Assembly (NCBI RefSeq): GCF_000717745.1
Contig: NZ_JOBH01000010.1
Coordinates: 310,001-374,000, forward strand
Source: Streptomyces violens
Lineage (GTDB): Bacteria; Actinomycetota; Actinomycetes; Streptomycetales; Streptomycetaceae
Length of the DNA stretch: 64,000 bases
Direction of reading: 5' to 3'
Position numbers and translations under genes: made by a program. This document shows positions 53,514 through 61,895 of this stretch, piece after piece (position 1 is the first letter of the stretch; each line of letters begins with the position of its first letter). A model generated the notes under the pieces. That model was not told the DNA's origin and did not search any database. It was given only the letters and a program-made list of their open reading frames with translations.

Positions 53514-55046
53514 ATGTCCCGTACTCCCGGCGGTCGTTCGGGGCGCCGCCGCCCGTGGTCGCTGCGCACCCGGCTGGTGGTGGCCGCCGTCGCGCTGATC
53601 GCCGTCGTCGGCACCGTCATCGGTACGGTCACCGCCATCGCGCTGCACGACTACCTCCAGAATCAGCTCGACCACCAGCTCGGCGATTCCGTGCGGCGCA
53701 CGCAGGGCGGCCCGGTCGCGCACGATCCGCTGAAGCGGCAGAGCCTGGACTTCATCGCCATGCCGGGCCAGCCGATCGGCACCGTCGGCGCCCGGGTCGC
53801 GCCCGACGGCGATCTCGCGCGGGGCGCGAAGAGCAACGACTCGGGCAGCCACGAGCCCGCCGACCACCTCGATGCCCTGAACGACGGGCAGCTCCGGGCG
53901 CTGGCGGCGGTCCCCCGGGACGGCGAGCCGCACACCGCCACGCTGCCCGGGCTCGGTGACTACCGGGTCGAGTCCACGGGCGACGGCTCGGTCGTCGTGG
54001 GCTTCCCGCTGGACCAGGTGCAGGAGACGGTCGGCACGCTCATCGTGGTCGAGGTCTGTGTGACGGCCGCCGGGCTGATCGCGGCGGGCATCGCGGGCGC
54101 CTCCATGGTCGGCCTCGCGCTGCGGCCGCTGCGCCGGGTCGCGGCCACCGCCACCCGGGTCTCCGAACTCCCGCTGCACCAGGGCGAGGTGGCGCTGCAC
54201 GAGCGGGTACCGGCGGCCGAGGCGGATCCGCGTACGGAGGTCGGCCAGGTGGGCGCGGCTCTCAACCGCATGCTGGGCCACGTCGGTTCAGCCCTGACGG
54301 CACGTCAGGAGAGCGAGACGCGGGTGCGGCAGTTCGTCGCCGACGCCAGCCACGAGCTGCGTACGCCGCTCGCCTCGATCCGCGGCTACGCCGAGCTGAC
54401 CCGGCGCGGCCGCGAGGACCCAGGGCCCGACACCCGGCACGCGCTGGGCCGCATCGAGTCCGAGGCGACCCGGATGACCGGGCTGGTGGAGGACCTGCTG
54501 CTGCTCGCCCGGCTGGACGCGGGACGCCCGCTCTCGTATGCGAGCACCGATCTCTCACCGCTGGTCGTGGACGCGGTCAGCGACGCGCGCGCGGCCGGCC
54601 CCGGCCATCACTGGCGGCTCGAACTCCCCGAAGCCCCCGCGCTCGTACGGGCCGACGCGGCACGCCTGCACCAGGTACTGGTCAACCTCCTCGGCAACGC
54701 GCGGACGCACACGCCGGAGGGCACGACGGTCACCGCGCGGGTGGCCCGGCACGGCCCGGCCGTGCTGCTGGAGGTTGCGGACGACGGCCCGGGCATCCCG
54801 GCGGCGACGCTGCCGCACGTCTTCGAGCGGTTCGCGCGCGGCGACGCCTCGCGGTCACGGGCCGCCGGGAGCACAGGGCTGGGCCTGGCGATCGTCCGCG
54901 CGGTGGTGGCCGCGCACGGCGGCGAGGTGGGCGTGGACAGCGTCCCGGGACGGACGGTCTTCACGGTGCGGCTGCCCGCGGAGGGGGATGGCCCGGGCGC
55001 CGCTGAGTACTCACAGGCAGGCCACAGCCTCACCACACGGTCGTGA
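53514..55046 (+). CDS. Membrane sensor histidine kinase
   Basis: 510 residues. TM1 about 22-45, an extracytoplasmic sensor of about 125 residues without Cys, TM2 about 172-200, HAMP (LRPLRRVAATATRVSELPL...), then HisKA with the phospho-acceptor His near 280 in DASHELRTPLASIRGY. HATPase features are the N-box HQVLVNLLGNARTHTP, G1 VADDGPGIP and G2 GSTGLGLAIV, all canonical. It phosphorylates the response regulator encoded upstream. The trigger is unknown; the linked glycosyltransferase genes point to the envelope. Confidence 0.95.
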   Translation: MSRTPGGRSGRRRPWSLRTRLVVAAVALIAVVGTVIGTVTAIALHDYLQNQLDHQLGDSVRRTQGGPVAHDPLKRQSLDFIAMPGQPIGTVGARVAPDGDLARGAKSNDSGSHEPADHLDALNDGQLRALAAVPRDGEPHTATLPGLGDYRVESTGDGSVVVGFPLDQVQETVGTLIVVEVCVTAAGLIAAGIAGASMVGLALRPLRRVAATATRVSELPLHQGEVALHERVPAAEADPRTEVGQVGAALNRMLGHVGSALTARQESETRVRQFVADASHELRTPLASIRGYAELTRRGREDPGPDTRHALGRIESEATRMTGLVEDLLLLARLDAGRPLSYASTDLSPLVVDAVSDARAAGPGHHWRLELPEAPALVRADAARLHQVLVNLLGNARTHTPEGTTVTARVARHGPAVLLEVADDGPGIPAATLPHVFERFARGDASRSRAAGSTGLGLAIVRAVVAAHGGEVGVDSVPGRTVFTVRLPAEGDGPGAAEYSQAGHSLTTRS

Positions 55047-55072
55047 CAGCGGGGCCGACGAACGTCGGTCCC

Positions 55073-56359
55073 ATGACGACGACACAGCCGGCCCCGGGAT
55101 CCACCGTCCCGCTGGGCTCCCTGCCGCCGCGCGAACACCTCCGCCCCGACCGCACCACGACCGTCCTGGACGTCGTGATCCCGGTCTACAACGAGGAGCG
55201 CGACCTCGAACCGTGCGTACGGCGGCTCCACGACCACCTGGCCCGCACCTTCCCGTACGGCTTCCGGATCACCATCGCCGACAACGCGAGCACAGACCTG
55301 ACCCCCGAGGTCTCGGCCCGGCTCGACGACGAGATTCCCGAGGTCACCGCGGTACGGCTGGAGCAGAAGGGCCGCGGCCGGGCGCTGCGCACCGTCTGGA
55401 CGATGTCCGGCGCGCCCGTCCTCGCGTACATGGACGTGGATCTCTCCACCGACCTGAACGCGCTGCTGCCGCTGGTCGCGCCGCTGATATCCGGCCACTC
55501 CGACCTCGCCATCGGCTCCCGCCTCGCCCGCAGTTCGCGCGTCGTGCGCGGCCCCAAGCGGGAGTTCATCTCGCGCGGCTACAACCTGATCCTGCGCGGT
55601 TCGCTGGCCGCCCGGTTCAGCGACGCGCAGTGCGGGTTCAAGGCGATCCGCGGCGACGTGGCCGAGCGGCTGCTGCCGATGGTCGAGGACACCGGCTGGT
55701 TCTTCGACACCGAGATGCTGGTCCTCGCCGAGCGGGCCGGGCTGCGCATCCACGAAGTACCGGTGGACTGGGTGGACGACCCGGACAGCACCGTGCACAT
55801 CGTGAAGACCGCGACCGACGACCTCAAGGGCGTGTGGCGGGTGGGGCGCGCGCTGGCCACCGGCGCGCTGCCGCTGGACCGGCTGGCCCGGCCCTTCGGC
55901 GACGACCCGCGGGACCGGCAGCTCACCGGCGTACCGGGCGGACTGGCCCGTCAGTTGGTCGGCTTCTGCGTGGTCGGCGCGCTCAGCACGGTCGCGTACC
56001 TCCTGCTGTACTCGCTCTTCCGGCTCGGCCTCGGGCCGCAGCTCGCCAACGCGCTGGCGCTGCTGGTCTCCGCGTTCGGCAACACCGCGGCCAACCGGCG
56101 GCTCACCTTCGGCGTACGGGGCCGCGACCGCGCGGTCCGCCACCAGGCCCAGGGCCTGGTCGTCTTCGCCATCGGACTGGCCCTGACCAGCGGCTCGCTG
56201 GCGGCCCTGAACGCGGCGGCCGGCGACCCCTCGCACGGTACGGAGCTGGCGGTACTGGTCGCCGCGAACCTCGCCGCGACCGTGCTGCGCTTCCTCCTCT
56301 TCCGCGCCTGGGTCTTCCCGGAGCGGCTGCACCACCACGAGTCCGGGAGTACGCAGTGA
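55073..56359 (+). CDS. GT2 glycosyltransferase fused to a GtrA-like membrane domain
   Basis: 428 residues. A GT-A catalytic domain (about 30-265): VVIPVYNEERDLEPCV, the Asn-containing IADNASTDLTPE, and the metal-binding AYMDVDLSTD, of the dolichyl-phosphate-sugar synthase type. The C-terminal ~130 residues have four helices of GtrA type (LVGFCVVGALSTVAYLLLYSLF...), which flip or hold the lipid-linked sugar. It should make polyprenyl-phosphate-sugar for the next gene. The ATG at 55073 fits the family start; a GTG at 55043 overlapping the kinase stop is possible. Confidence 0.9.
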   Translation: MTTTQPAPGSTVPLGSLPPREHLRPDRTTTVLDVVIPVYNEERDLEPCVRRLHDHLARTFPYGFRITIADNASTDLTPEVSARLDDEIPEVTAVRLEQKGRGRALRTVWTMSGAPVLAYMDVDLSTDLNALLPLVAPLISGHSDLAIGSRLARSSRVVRGPKREFISRGYNLILRGSLAARFSDAQCGFKAIRGDVAERLLPMVEDTGWFFDTEMLVLAERAGLRIHEVPVDWVDDPDSTVHIVKTATDDLKGVWRVGRALATGALPLDRLARPFGDDPRDRQLTGVPGGLARQLVGFCVVGALSTVAYLLLYSLFRLGLGPQLANALALLVSAFGNTAANRRLTFGVRGRDRAVRHQAQGLVVFAIGLALTSGSLAALNAAAGDPSHGTELAVLVAANLAATVLRFLLFRAWVFPERLHHHESGSTQ

Positions 56360-58407
56360 CCACCTTTCTTACGAACCGGCACCGCCTCGCCCTGACCGGG
56401 CTGCTCGCCGTCACCGCCGTGCTCTACCTCTGGGACCTGGGCGCCTCCGGGTACGCGAACCAGTTCTACTCGGCGGCCGTGCAGGCCGGCAGCGAGAGCT
56501 GGAAGGCGTTCTTCTTCGGCTCCTCGGACGCCGCGAACTCCATCACCGTCGACAAGCCGCCGGCCGCGCTCTGGCCGATGGCCCTGTCGGTACGGCTCTT
56601 CGGGCTCGGCGCCTGGCAGATCCTGGTACCCGAGGCGCTGATGGGCGTGGCGACGGTCGGCGTGCTGTATGCCACCGTGCGCCGGCGCTTCGGCGCGGGC
56701 GCCGGACTCCTCGCGGGCGGCGCGCTGGCGATCACTCCGGTTGCCGCGCTGATGTTCCGCTTCAACAACCCCGACGCGCTGCTCTGCCTGCTGATGGTCT
56801 GCGCGATCGCCTGCGTGCTGCGCGCCCTTGAGGACGCGCGGACGAAGTGGCTGGTGCTGGCCGGACTCTGCTTCGGTCTCGCCTTCCTCACCAAGACGCT
56901 GCAGGCGTGGCTGATCCTGCCGCCGCTGGCCGTGGTCTACGCGGTCTGCGCGCCCACGACCGTTCGGAAGCGGATCGGGCAACTGCTGCTCGCCGGGCTC
57001 GCGCTCCTCGTCTCCGGCGGCTGGTGGGTGGCGCTCGTCGAGCTGTGGCCCGCGGCCTCGCGTCCGTACATCGGCGGCTCGCAGAACAACAGCTTCCTGG
57101 AGCTGACCTTCGGCTACAACGGCCTCGGCCGGATCAACGGCAATGAGACCGGCAGCGTCGGCGGTGGCGGCGGTGGCCGGGGCGGCGGCGGTGGCGGCTG
57201 GGGCGAGACCGGCATCGACCGGCTGTTCTCCTCCGACATGGGCGGCCAGATCTCCTGGCTGCTGCCCGCGGCCTTCGTACTGCTGATCGCGGGGCTGTGC
57301 GTACTGTGGCGGGCCCGGCGTGCGACCGACGCGCTCGGCGCGCAGCAGCGGGACGCGTTCTGGGTCTGGGGCGGCGCGCTGCTGATGACCTTCGCGACCT
57401 TCAGCTTCATGTCCGGGATCTTCCACCAGTACTACAACATCGCCCTGGCGCCCTACATCGCGGCGCTGGTGGGCATGGGCGCCGCACTGCTGTGGCAGCG
57501 GCGGCGGCACCTCGCGGCGACGGCGGTGCTCGCCGGCACGGTCGCGGGCACGGCGGTCTGGTCGTACGTCCTGCTGGACCGGTCTCCGACGTGGCTGCCG
57601 TGGCTGCGCTGGGCGGTACTGATCGGCGGGCTGTTCGCGGCGGTCGCGCTGGCGGCCTTCGGGCGGGGCACCTCCGGCGCCGGACGCCGGCTGGCCGTCG
57701 GCGCCGCCGGGCTGGGCCTCGCGACCGCGCTGGCCGGTCCCCTCGCGTACACGCTGAACACGGTGACGACCCCGCACACGGGCTCGATCATCACGGCGGG
57801 GCCGTCGGTCTCGGGCGGCATGGGTGGTCCGGGCGGTATGGGTCGCCCGGGGGGTATGGCCCGTCCGGACGGCAAGCTCGGCGGCGGCAACGGCGGCCCG
57901 CCGGGAATGCCGCCCGGCCAGGGAGGGGGAACGCCGGGCAAGACGGGCACGCCGCCCCGCACGGGCACCGGCAAGGCGGGCATGCCGCCCGGCCTGCGTA
58001 CCGGCGAGCGCGGCGCCATGCGCGGAGCCGGCGGCATGGGCGGCCTGCTCAACGGCTCGCAGGTCAGCACGGCCGTGAAGCAGAAGCTGCTGGCGGACGC
58101 CGACGAGTACACCTGGGTCGCCGCCTCCATCGGCTCGCAGAACGCCGCCAGTTACCAGCTCGCGACCGGCAAGCCGGTCATGGCCGTCGGCGGCTTCAAC
58201 GGCAGCGACCCGTCCCCGACGCTCGCGCAGTTCAAGGAGTACGTGCAGGACGGGAAGATCCACTACTTCCTCGGCGGCGGCATGGGCGGCGGCCCGGGCG
58301 GCGGCCAGGGCAGCTCCTCGAAGATCACCTCCTGGGTGGCCGAGAACTACAAGAAGGTCACCGTCGGCAGCACCACGCTCTACGACCTGACCAGCCCCAG
58401 GAACTAA
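56356..58407 (+). CDS. GT39/ArnT-like membrane glycosyltransferase
   Basis: 683 residues, integral membrane. An N-terminal helix is followed by DLGASGYANQFYSAAVQAGS, equivalent to the catalytic Asp region after TM1 in PMT/ArnT enzymes, then VDKPPAALWPMAL and about 10 more helices. Two Gly-rich insertions stand out: near 265-285 (GGGGGGRGGGGGGWG) and near 490-560 (Gly/Met/Pro-rich). A C-terminal soluble domain (about 565-683) may be extracytoplasmic. It likely transfers a sugar from the polyprenyl donor made by the upstream enzyme to a cell-surface acceptor. GTG overlaps the previous stop (GTGA). Confidence 0.9.
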   Translation: MTTFLTNRHRLALTGLLAVTAVLYLWDLGASGYANQFYSAAVQAGSESWKAFFFGSSDAANSITVDKPPAALWPMALSVRLFGLGAWQILVPEALMGVATVGVLYATVRRRFGAGAGLLAGGALAITPVAALMFRFNNPDALLCLLMVCAIACVLRALEDARTKWLVLAGLCFGLAFLTKTLQAWLILPPLAVVYAVCAPTTVRKRIGQLLLAGLALLVSGGWWVALVELWPAASRPYIGGSQNNSFLELTFGYNGLGRINGNETGSVGGGGGGRGGGGGGWGETGIDRLFSSDMGGQISWLLPAAFVLLIAGLCVLWRARRATDALGAQQRDAFWVWGGALLMTFATFSFMSGIFHQYYNIALAPYIAALVGMGAALLWQRRRHLAATAVLAGTVAGTAVWSYVLLDRSPTWLPWLRWAVLIGGLFAAVALAAFGRGTSGAGRRLAVGAAGLGLATALAGPLAYTLNTVTTPHTGSIITAGPSVSGGMGGPGGMGRPGGMARPDGKLGGGNGGPPGMPPGQGGGTPGKTGTPPRTGTGKAGMPPGLRTGERGAMRGAGGMGGLLNGSQVSTAVKQKLLADADEYTWVAASIGSQNAASYQLATGKPVMAVGGFNGSDPSPTLAQFKEYVQDGKIHYFLGGGMGGGPGGGQGSSSKITSWVAENYKKVTVGSTTLYDLTSPRN

Positions 58408-58433
58408 TCCCGGAGCCGGGCCCAAAAACTAAA

Positions 58434-58496
58434 TGTACGGCGTATAAGGGCTCCCTGTACGGTGTAAGCGTCCCGCTCGCATCCGTACAGGGAGCC
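58434..58496 (+). promoter_or_regulatory. TGTACGG operator array and 14-bp hairpin before the DHA2 gene
   Basis: TGTACGG at 58434-58440 and 58456-58462 (22 bp apart) and inverted CCGTACA at 58483-58489. The last two form part of a perfect 14-bp inverted repeat, GGCTCCCTGTACGG (58449-58462) with CCGTACAGGGAGCC (58483-58496). TATAAG (58443-58448) is a possible -10. The right arm contains the ribosome site GGGAG for the ATG at 58500. It can therefore act as a TetR operator, as an mRNA stem hiding the ribosome site, or both. Confidence 0.65.
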
Positions 58497-58499
58497 TCC

Positions 58500-60029
58500 A
58501 TGTCGTCCCCCGTGGCCTCCGCTGCCGCACCCGCCGAGAGCCCGCCGCGCCATCCCACGCGCTGGATCATCCTCGGCGTGATCTGCCTCGCGCAGCTCAC
58601 CGTCCTCCTGGACAACACCGTCCTCAATGTCGCCGTCCCCTCCCTCAACAAGGAGCTGGGCGCGACCACCGCCGACATCCAGTGGATGATCAACGCCTAT
58701 TCGCTGGTCCAGTCCGGCCTGCTGCTCACGGCCGGCAACGCCGCCGACCGCTACGGCCGCAAGAAGATGCTGGCCACCGGCCTGGTGTTGTTCGGCGTCG
58801 GCTCGGTGTGCGCCGGCTACGCGCAGTCCGCGGGCCAGCTCATCGCCGCCCGGGCCGGCATGGGCATCGGCGGCGCGCTGCTGATGACCACCACCCTCGC
58901 CGTCGTCGTCCAGATCTTCGACAACGAGGAGCGCCCCAAGGCGATCGGCATATGGGGAGCGGTCAACTCCCTCGGCTTCGCCGCCGGGCCGCTGATCGGC
59001 GGCACCCTGCTCAACCACTTCTGGTGGGGCTCGATCTTCCTGATCAACATTCCGGTCGCGGTGCTCGGCCTGATCGCCGTGCTGAAGCTGGTACCGGAGT
59101 CCAAGAACCCCTCCGGCGACCGTCCCGACCTGCCCGGCGCTCTACTGTCCATGATCGGCATGGTCTCCGTGGTCTTCGCGATCATCTCGGGCCCCGACCA
59201 CGGCTGGTTCTCCGCCCGCGTGCTCGGCTCCGCCCTCGTCGGCCTCCTCGCCCTCGCCGTCTTCGCCCGCTGGGAGCTGCACACCCCGCATCCGATGCTG
59301 GACATGCACTTCTTCCGCGACCGGAAGTTCGTCGGCGCCGTCGCGGGCGGCATCCTCGTCGCGTTCGGCATGGGCGGCTCGATGTTCCTGCTCACCCAGC
59401 ATCTCCAAATGGTGCTCGGTTACGAGCCGCTGGAGGCGGGGCTGCGCATCGCGCCGCTCGCCCTGACCGCCGTGGTGCTGAACTTCTCCGGCCTCGCGGG
59501 CCGCTGGATGGTCAAGCTCGGCACGCCGCGGACCATAGCCGTCGGCATGACCCTGCTCGCGGGCGGCCTCGCGGCCATCTCGCTCTCGGGCGCGGGCTCC
59601 TACAGCGGCATGCTCACCGGACTGATCGTCATGGGCATCGGCGTCGCGCTGTCGATGCCGGCCATGGCCAACGCCATCATGTCCTCGATACCGCCCGCCA
59701 AGGCCGGCGTCGGCGCCGGCGTCAACGGCACGCTCATGGAGTGCGGCCAGGGTCTGGGCGTCGCCGTACTCGGCGCGGTGCTCAACTCCCGCTTCGCCGC
59801 GCTGCTCCCGGCGGTCGCGGCCGGTGCCGGTTCGCTGCCCGCCGCGCTGGCGGCAGCCCGTACGGACGCGGACCGCGCCGCCGTACGGGACGCCTTCGCG
59901 ACCGGCATCCAGACCAGCCAACTGGTCGGCGCCGCGGCGGTGTTCGCGGGTGGTGTGCTCGCCGGCATCCTGCTCGGCCGTGCCGAACGCGCCGAACGGG
60001 CGGGGCACTCCCGTGCCGAAGCGGAATAG
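58500..60029 (+). CDS. DHA2-family drug efflux MFS transporter
   Basis: 509 residues, 14 helices, EmrB/QacA type. Features: LTVLLDNTVLNVAVP (motif D1 of DHA2), motif A GNAADRYGRKKML, motif C GIWGAVNSLGFAAGPLIGG. Exports hydrophobic toxic compounds using the proton gradient. ATG 58500 has GGGAG at 58490-58494. The TetR gene 53 bp downstream is co-transcribed and probably represses the promoter through the TGTACGG sites. Confidence 0.93.
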   Translation: MSSPVASAAAPAESPPRHPTRWIILGVICLAQLTVLLDNTVLNVAVPSLNKELGATTADIQWMINAYSLVQSGLLLTAGNAADRYGRKKMLATGLVLFGVGSVCAGYAQSAGQLIAARAGMGIGGALLMTTTLAVVVQIFDNEERPKAIGIWGAVNSLGFAAGPLIGGTLLNHFWWGSIFLINIPVAVLGLIAVLKLVPESKNPSGDRPDLPGALLSMIGMVSVVFAIISGPDHGWFSARVLGSALVGLLALAVFARWELHTPHPMLDMHFFRDRKFVGAVAGGILVAFGMGGSMFLLTQHLQMVLGYEPLEAGLRIAPLALTAVVLNFSGLAGRWMVKLGTPRTIAVGMTLLAGGLAAISLSGAGSYSGMLTGLIVMGIGVALSMPAMANAIMSSIPPAKAGVGAGVNGTLMECGQGLGVAVLGAVLNSRFAALLPAVAAGAGSLPAALAAARTDADRAAVRDAFATGIQTSQLVGAAAVFAGGVLAGILLGRAERAERAGHSRAEAE

Positions 60030-60082
60030 CATCGAGGCGGCAGACCGCGTACGACCAGTTCAGCGATGAGGGAGGGCCGGCC

Positions 60083-60856
60083 ATGGAAGCGACGGGCAGC
60101 CGCGCCGGGAAACCGCGGAAGAGTGTCTGGCTGACCGAACGTCCTCCACTGAAGCGGAAGGCGGACCAGCCGGCCGGTCTGGATCTGGACAAGATCGTCG
60201 AAACCACGGTCCGGCTGCTGGACGCGGAGGGGCTCGCGAAGTTCTCGATGCGCCGGCTGGCCGCCGCGCTCGGCGTCACGGCGATGTCCGTGTACTGGTA
60301 CGTCGACACCAAGGACGACCTGCTGGAGCTGGCCATCGACGCGGTGGCCGGCGAGATCGAGCTGCCGGACGAGAGCGACCCGGAGGCGGACTGGCGCGAC
60401 CATCTGCGGCACCTGGCCGCCGAGTACCGCAAGGTACTGGTCACCCACCGCTGGGCGCCTCGGCTGCTGGGGGAGTACCTCAACGTGGGCCCGCACGCGA
60501 TCGCGTTCTCCAACGCGACGCTGCGCGTCATGCAGGCCAGCGGGCTCTCCCCGGAGGAGATCTCCGGGGCGCTCGGCGCGGTCTTCCAGTTCGTCTACGG
60601 CTTCAGCACGATCGAGGGACTGCACGAGGAGCGCTGCCGGGAGACCGGCAAGACGCTGGACGAGTACTTCCAGGAGGTGGTCGGGGCGGTCCAGGGCCGC
60701 CCGGAGTTCGCCGAGACGATGGAGATGTCGGCGAAGGCGCTGGAGATCCAGCAGGGCGTCGGCGTCCGCGAGATGCGCGAGCGCGACTTCGCGTACGCGC
60801 TGGACGTGCAGATCGCGGGCATCGAGGCGCTCCGCGACCGGGGCCGCGGAGCGTAG
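60083..60856 (+). CDS. TetR/AcrR-family regulator with TetR_C_1 domain
   Basis: 257 residues. A 40-residue N-terminal extension (KSVWLTERPPLKRKA) precedes the HTH (LDLDKIVETTVRLLDAEGLAKFSMRRLAAALGVTAMSVYWYVDTKDDLLELA, about 37-88). The C-terminal domain is of the TetR_C_1 tetracycline-repressor-like class. The basic extension is typical of the group that regulates an adjacent DHA2 pump. ATG 60083 has GGGAGGG upstream and follows the pump gene on the same strand. Confidence 0.92.
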   Translation: MEATGSRAGKPRKSVWLTERPPLKRKADQPAGLDLDKIVETTVRLLDAEGLAKFSMRRLAAALGVTAMSVYWYVDTKDDLLELAIDAVAGEIELPDESDPEADWRDHLRHLAAEYRKVLVTHRWAPRLLGEYLNVGPHAIAFSNATLRVMQASGLSPEEISGALGAVFQFVYGFSTIEGLHEERCRETGKTLDEYFQEVVGAVQGRPEFAETMEMSAKALEIQQGVGVREMRERDFAYALDVQIAGIEALRDRGRGA

Positions 60857-60865
60857 GGGGGATGC

Positions 60866-61702
60866 TCAGCCGGCCATCGGCAGCGAGTCCCCCTGGACCG
60901 CCTGGATGTCCAGCTCCACCTTCAGGGTGGTGCCGATGGCGGCGATACCGGCCGCCACGACCTGGTTGTAGTTCATCTTGAAGTCCTCGCGGTGCAGCTC
61001 GGCGGTGGCGCTGAACGCCGCCCGCGTACCGCCCCACGGGTCCGGGCCCGTGCCCAGGTACGACAGGTTCAGGTCCACCGGCCGCTCGACGCCGTGCAGC
61101 GCGAGGTCGCCGTGGACGATCCAGCGGTCCGGACCGGCCGCTTCCAGACCCGTGGAGCGGTAGGTCAGCTCCGGGTAGGTCTCCACGTCCAGGAAGTCGG
61201 AGTTGCGCAGGTGGCCGTCGCGCATCCCGTTGCCGGTGTCGATCGACGCGGCCTTGATGACCGCCTCGACGCGCGACTTCTCCACGTCCTCCGAGATGTC
61301 GATCCGGCCGGAGAACTCCGTGAACCGGCCGCGCACGCTGGAGATCCCCAGGTGCTGCGCGGCGGCGGCCACCGACGAGTGCATCGGGTCGATGGTCCAG
61401 GGGCCGGGCGGCGGCAGCTCCGCGCCGCCCTGCCGGGCCAGCGTCACATTGCCGACGTCCATCCGGCCACTCGCCGTCACGATCGAGGTCGAGGCGACCG
61501 GCGCGTAGCCCACGGCCGTCACGATCACCGTGTACGGGCCGGGCTGCAGCGGGGCCGCGTCGCGCACGACGCCGTCCTCGTCGGCCGTGGCCCGCAGGAC
61601 CTGCGTGCCCGTCATGTCCGTGACGGTCAGCACCGCGTGCTTGACCGCCCAGCCGTCGCGTGTCCGGACCTGTGCCCGAACGCCCGCGCCAGTCGAACTC
61701 AT
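60866..61702 (-). CDS. YceI-family protein with N-terminal carboxypeptidase-regulatory-like domain
   Basis: 278 residues. Residues about 10-88 are a small beta-sandwich of the CarboxypepD_reg type (GVVRDAAPLQPGPYTVIVTAVGYAPV). Residues about 98-278 are a YceI lipocalin-like barrel (GPWTIDPMHSSVAAAAQHLGISSVRGRFTEFSG ... LTYRSTGLEA ... FKMNYNQVV), which in other bacteria binds polyprenyl lipids. No signal peptide is present, unlike typical periplasmic YceI. ATG 61702 has GGGAGTGGGT upstream. The next gene to the right, on the same strand, has the same type of beta domain three times at its C-terminus. Confidence 0.9.
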   Translation of the reverse strand: MSSTGAGVRAQVRTRDGWAVKHAVLTVTDMTGTQVLRATADEDGVVRDAAPLQPGPYTVIVTAVGYAPVASTSIVTASGRMDVGNVTLARQGGAELPPPGPWTIDPMHSSVAAAAQHLGISSVRGRFTEFSGRIDISEDVEKSRVEAVIKAASIDTGNGMRDGHLRNSDFLDVETYPELTYRSTGLEAAGPDRWIVHGDLALHGVERPVDLNLSYLGTGPDPWGGTRAAFSATAELHREDFKMNYNQVVAAGIAAIGTTLKVELDIQAVQGDSLPMAG

Positions 61703-61895
61703 ACCCACTCCCGATTCGTGCTTGGTACATATGGGCCCCGGCCGGCGGCGTGCAGGCCGTCCCCTGCCTGTGCGCCCGCCGCCGCCGGGGCCCTTGGTCC
61801 GGCCCGGGGCGCGTCTCCGCTCAACGCGCGCCCCGGACCGGGGCTGTGCTCTCAGGGCTTTCCGCCCTGGCCCCCGTTCGATCACCCGACCAGGG

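Noticed and set aside
54538..58407. A 1289-codon frame running from inside the kinase gene into the GT39 gene
   Set aside because: It is out of frame with the kinase and GT2 proteins; only the part from 56356 encodes the GT39 enzyme.
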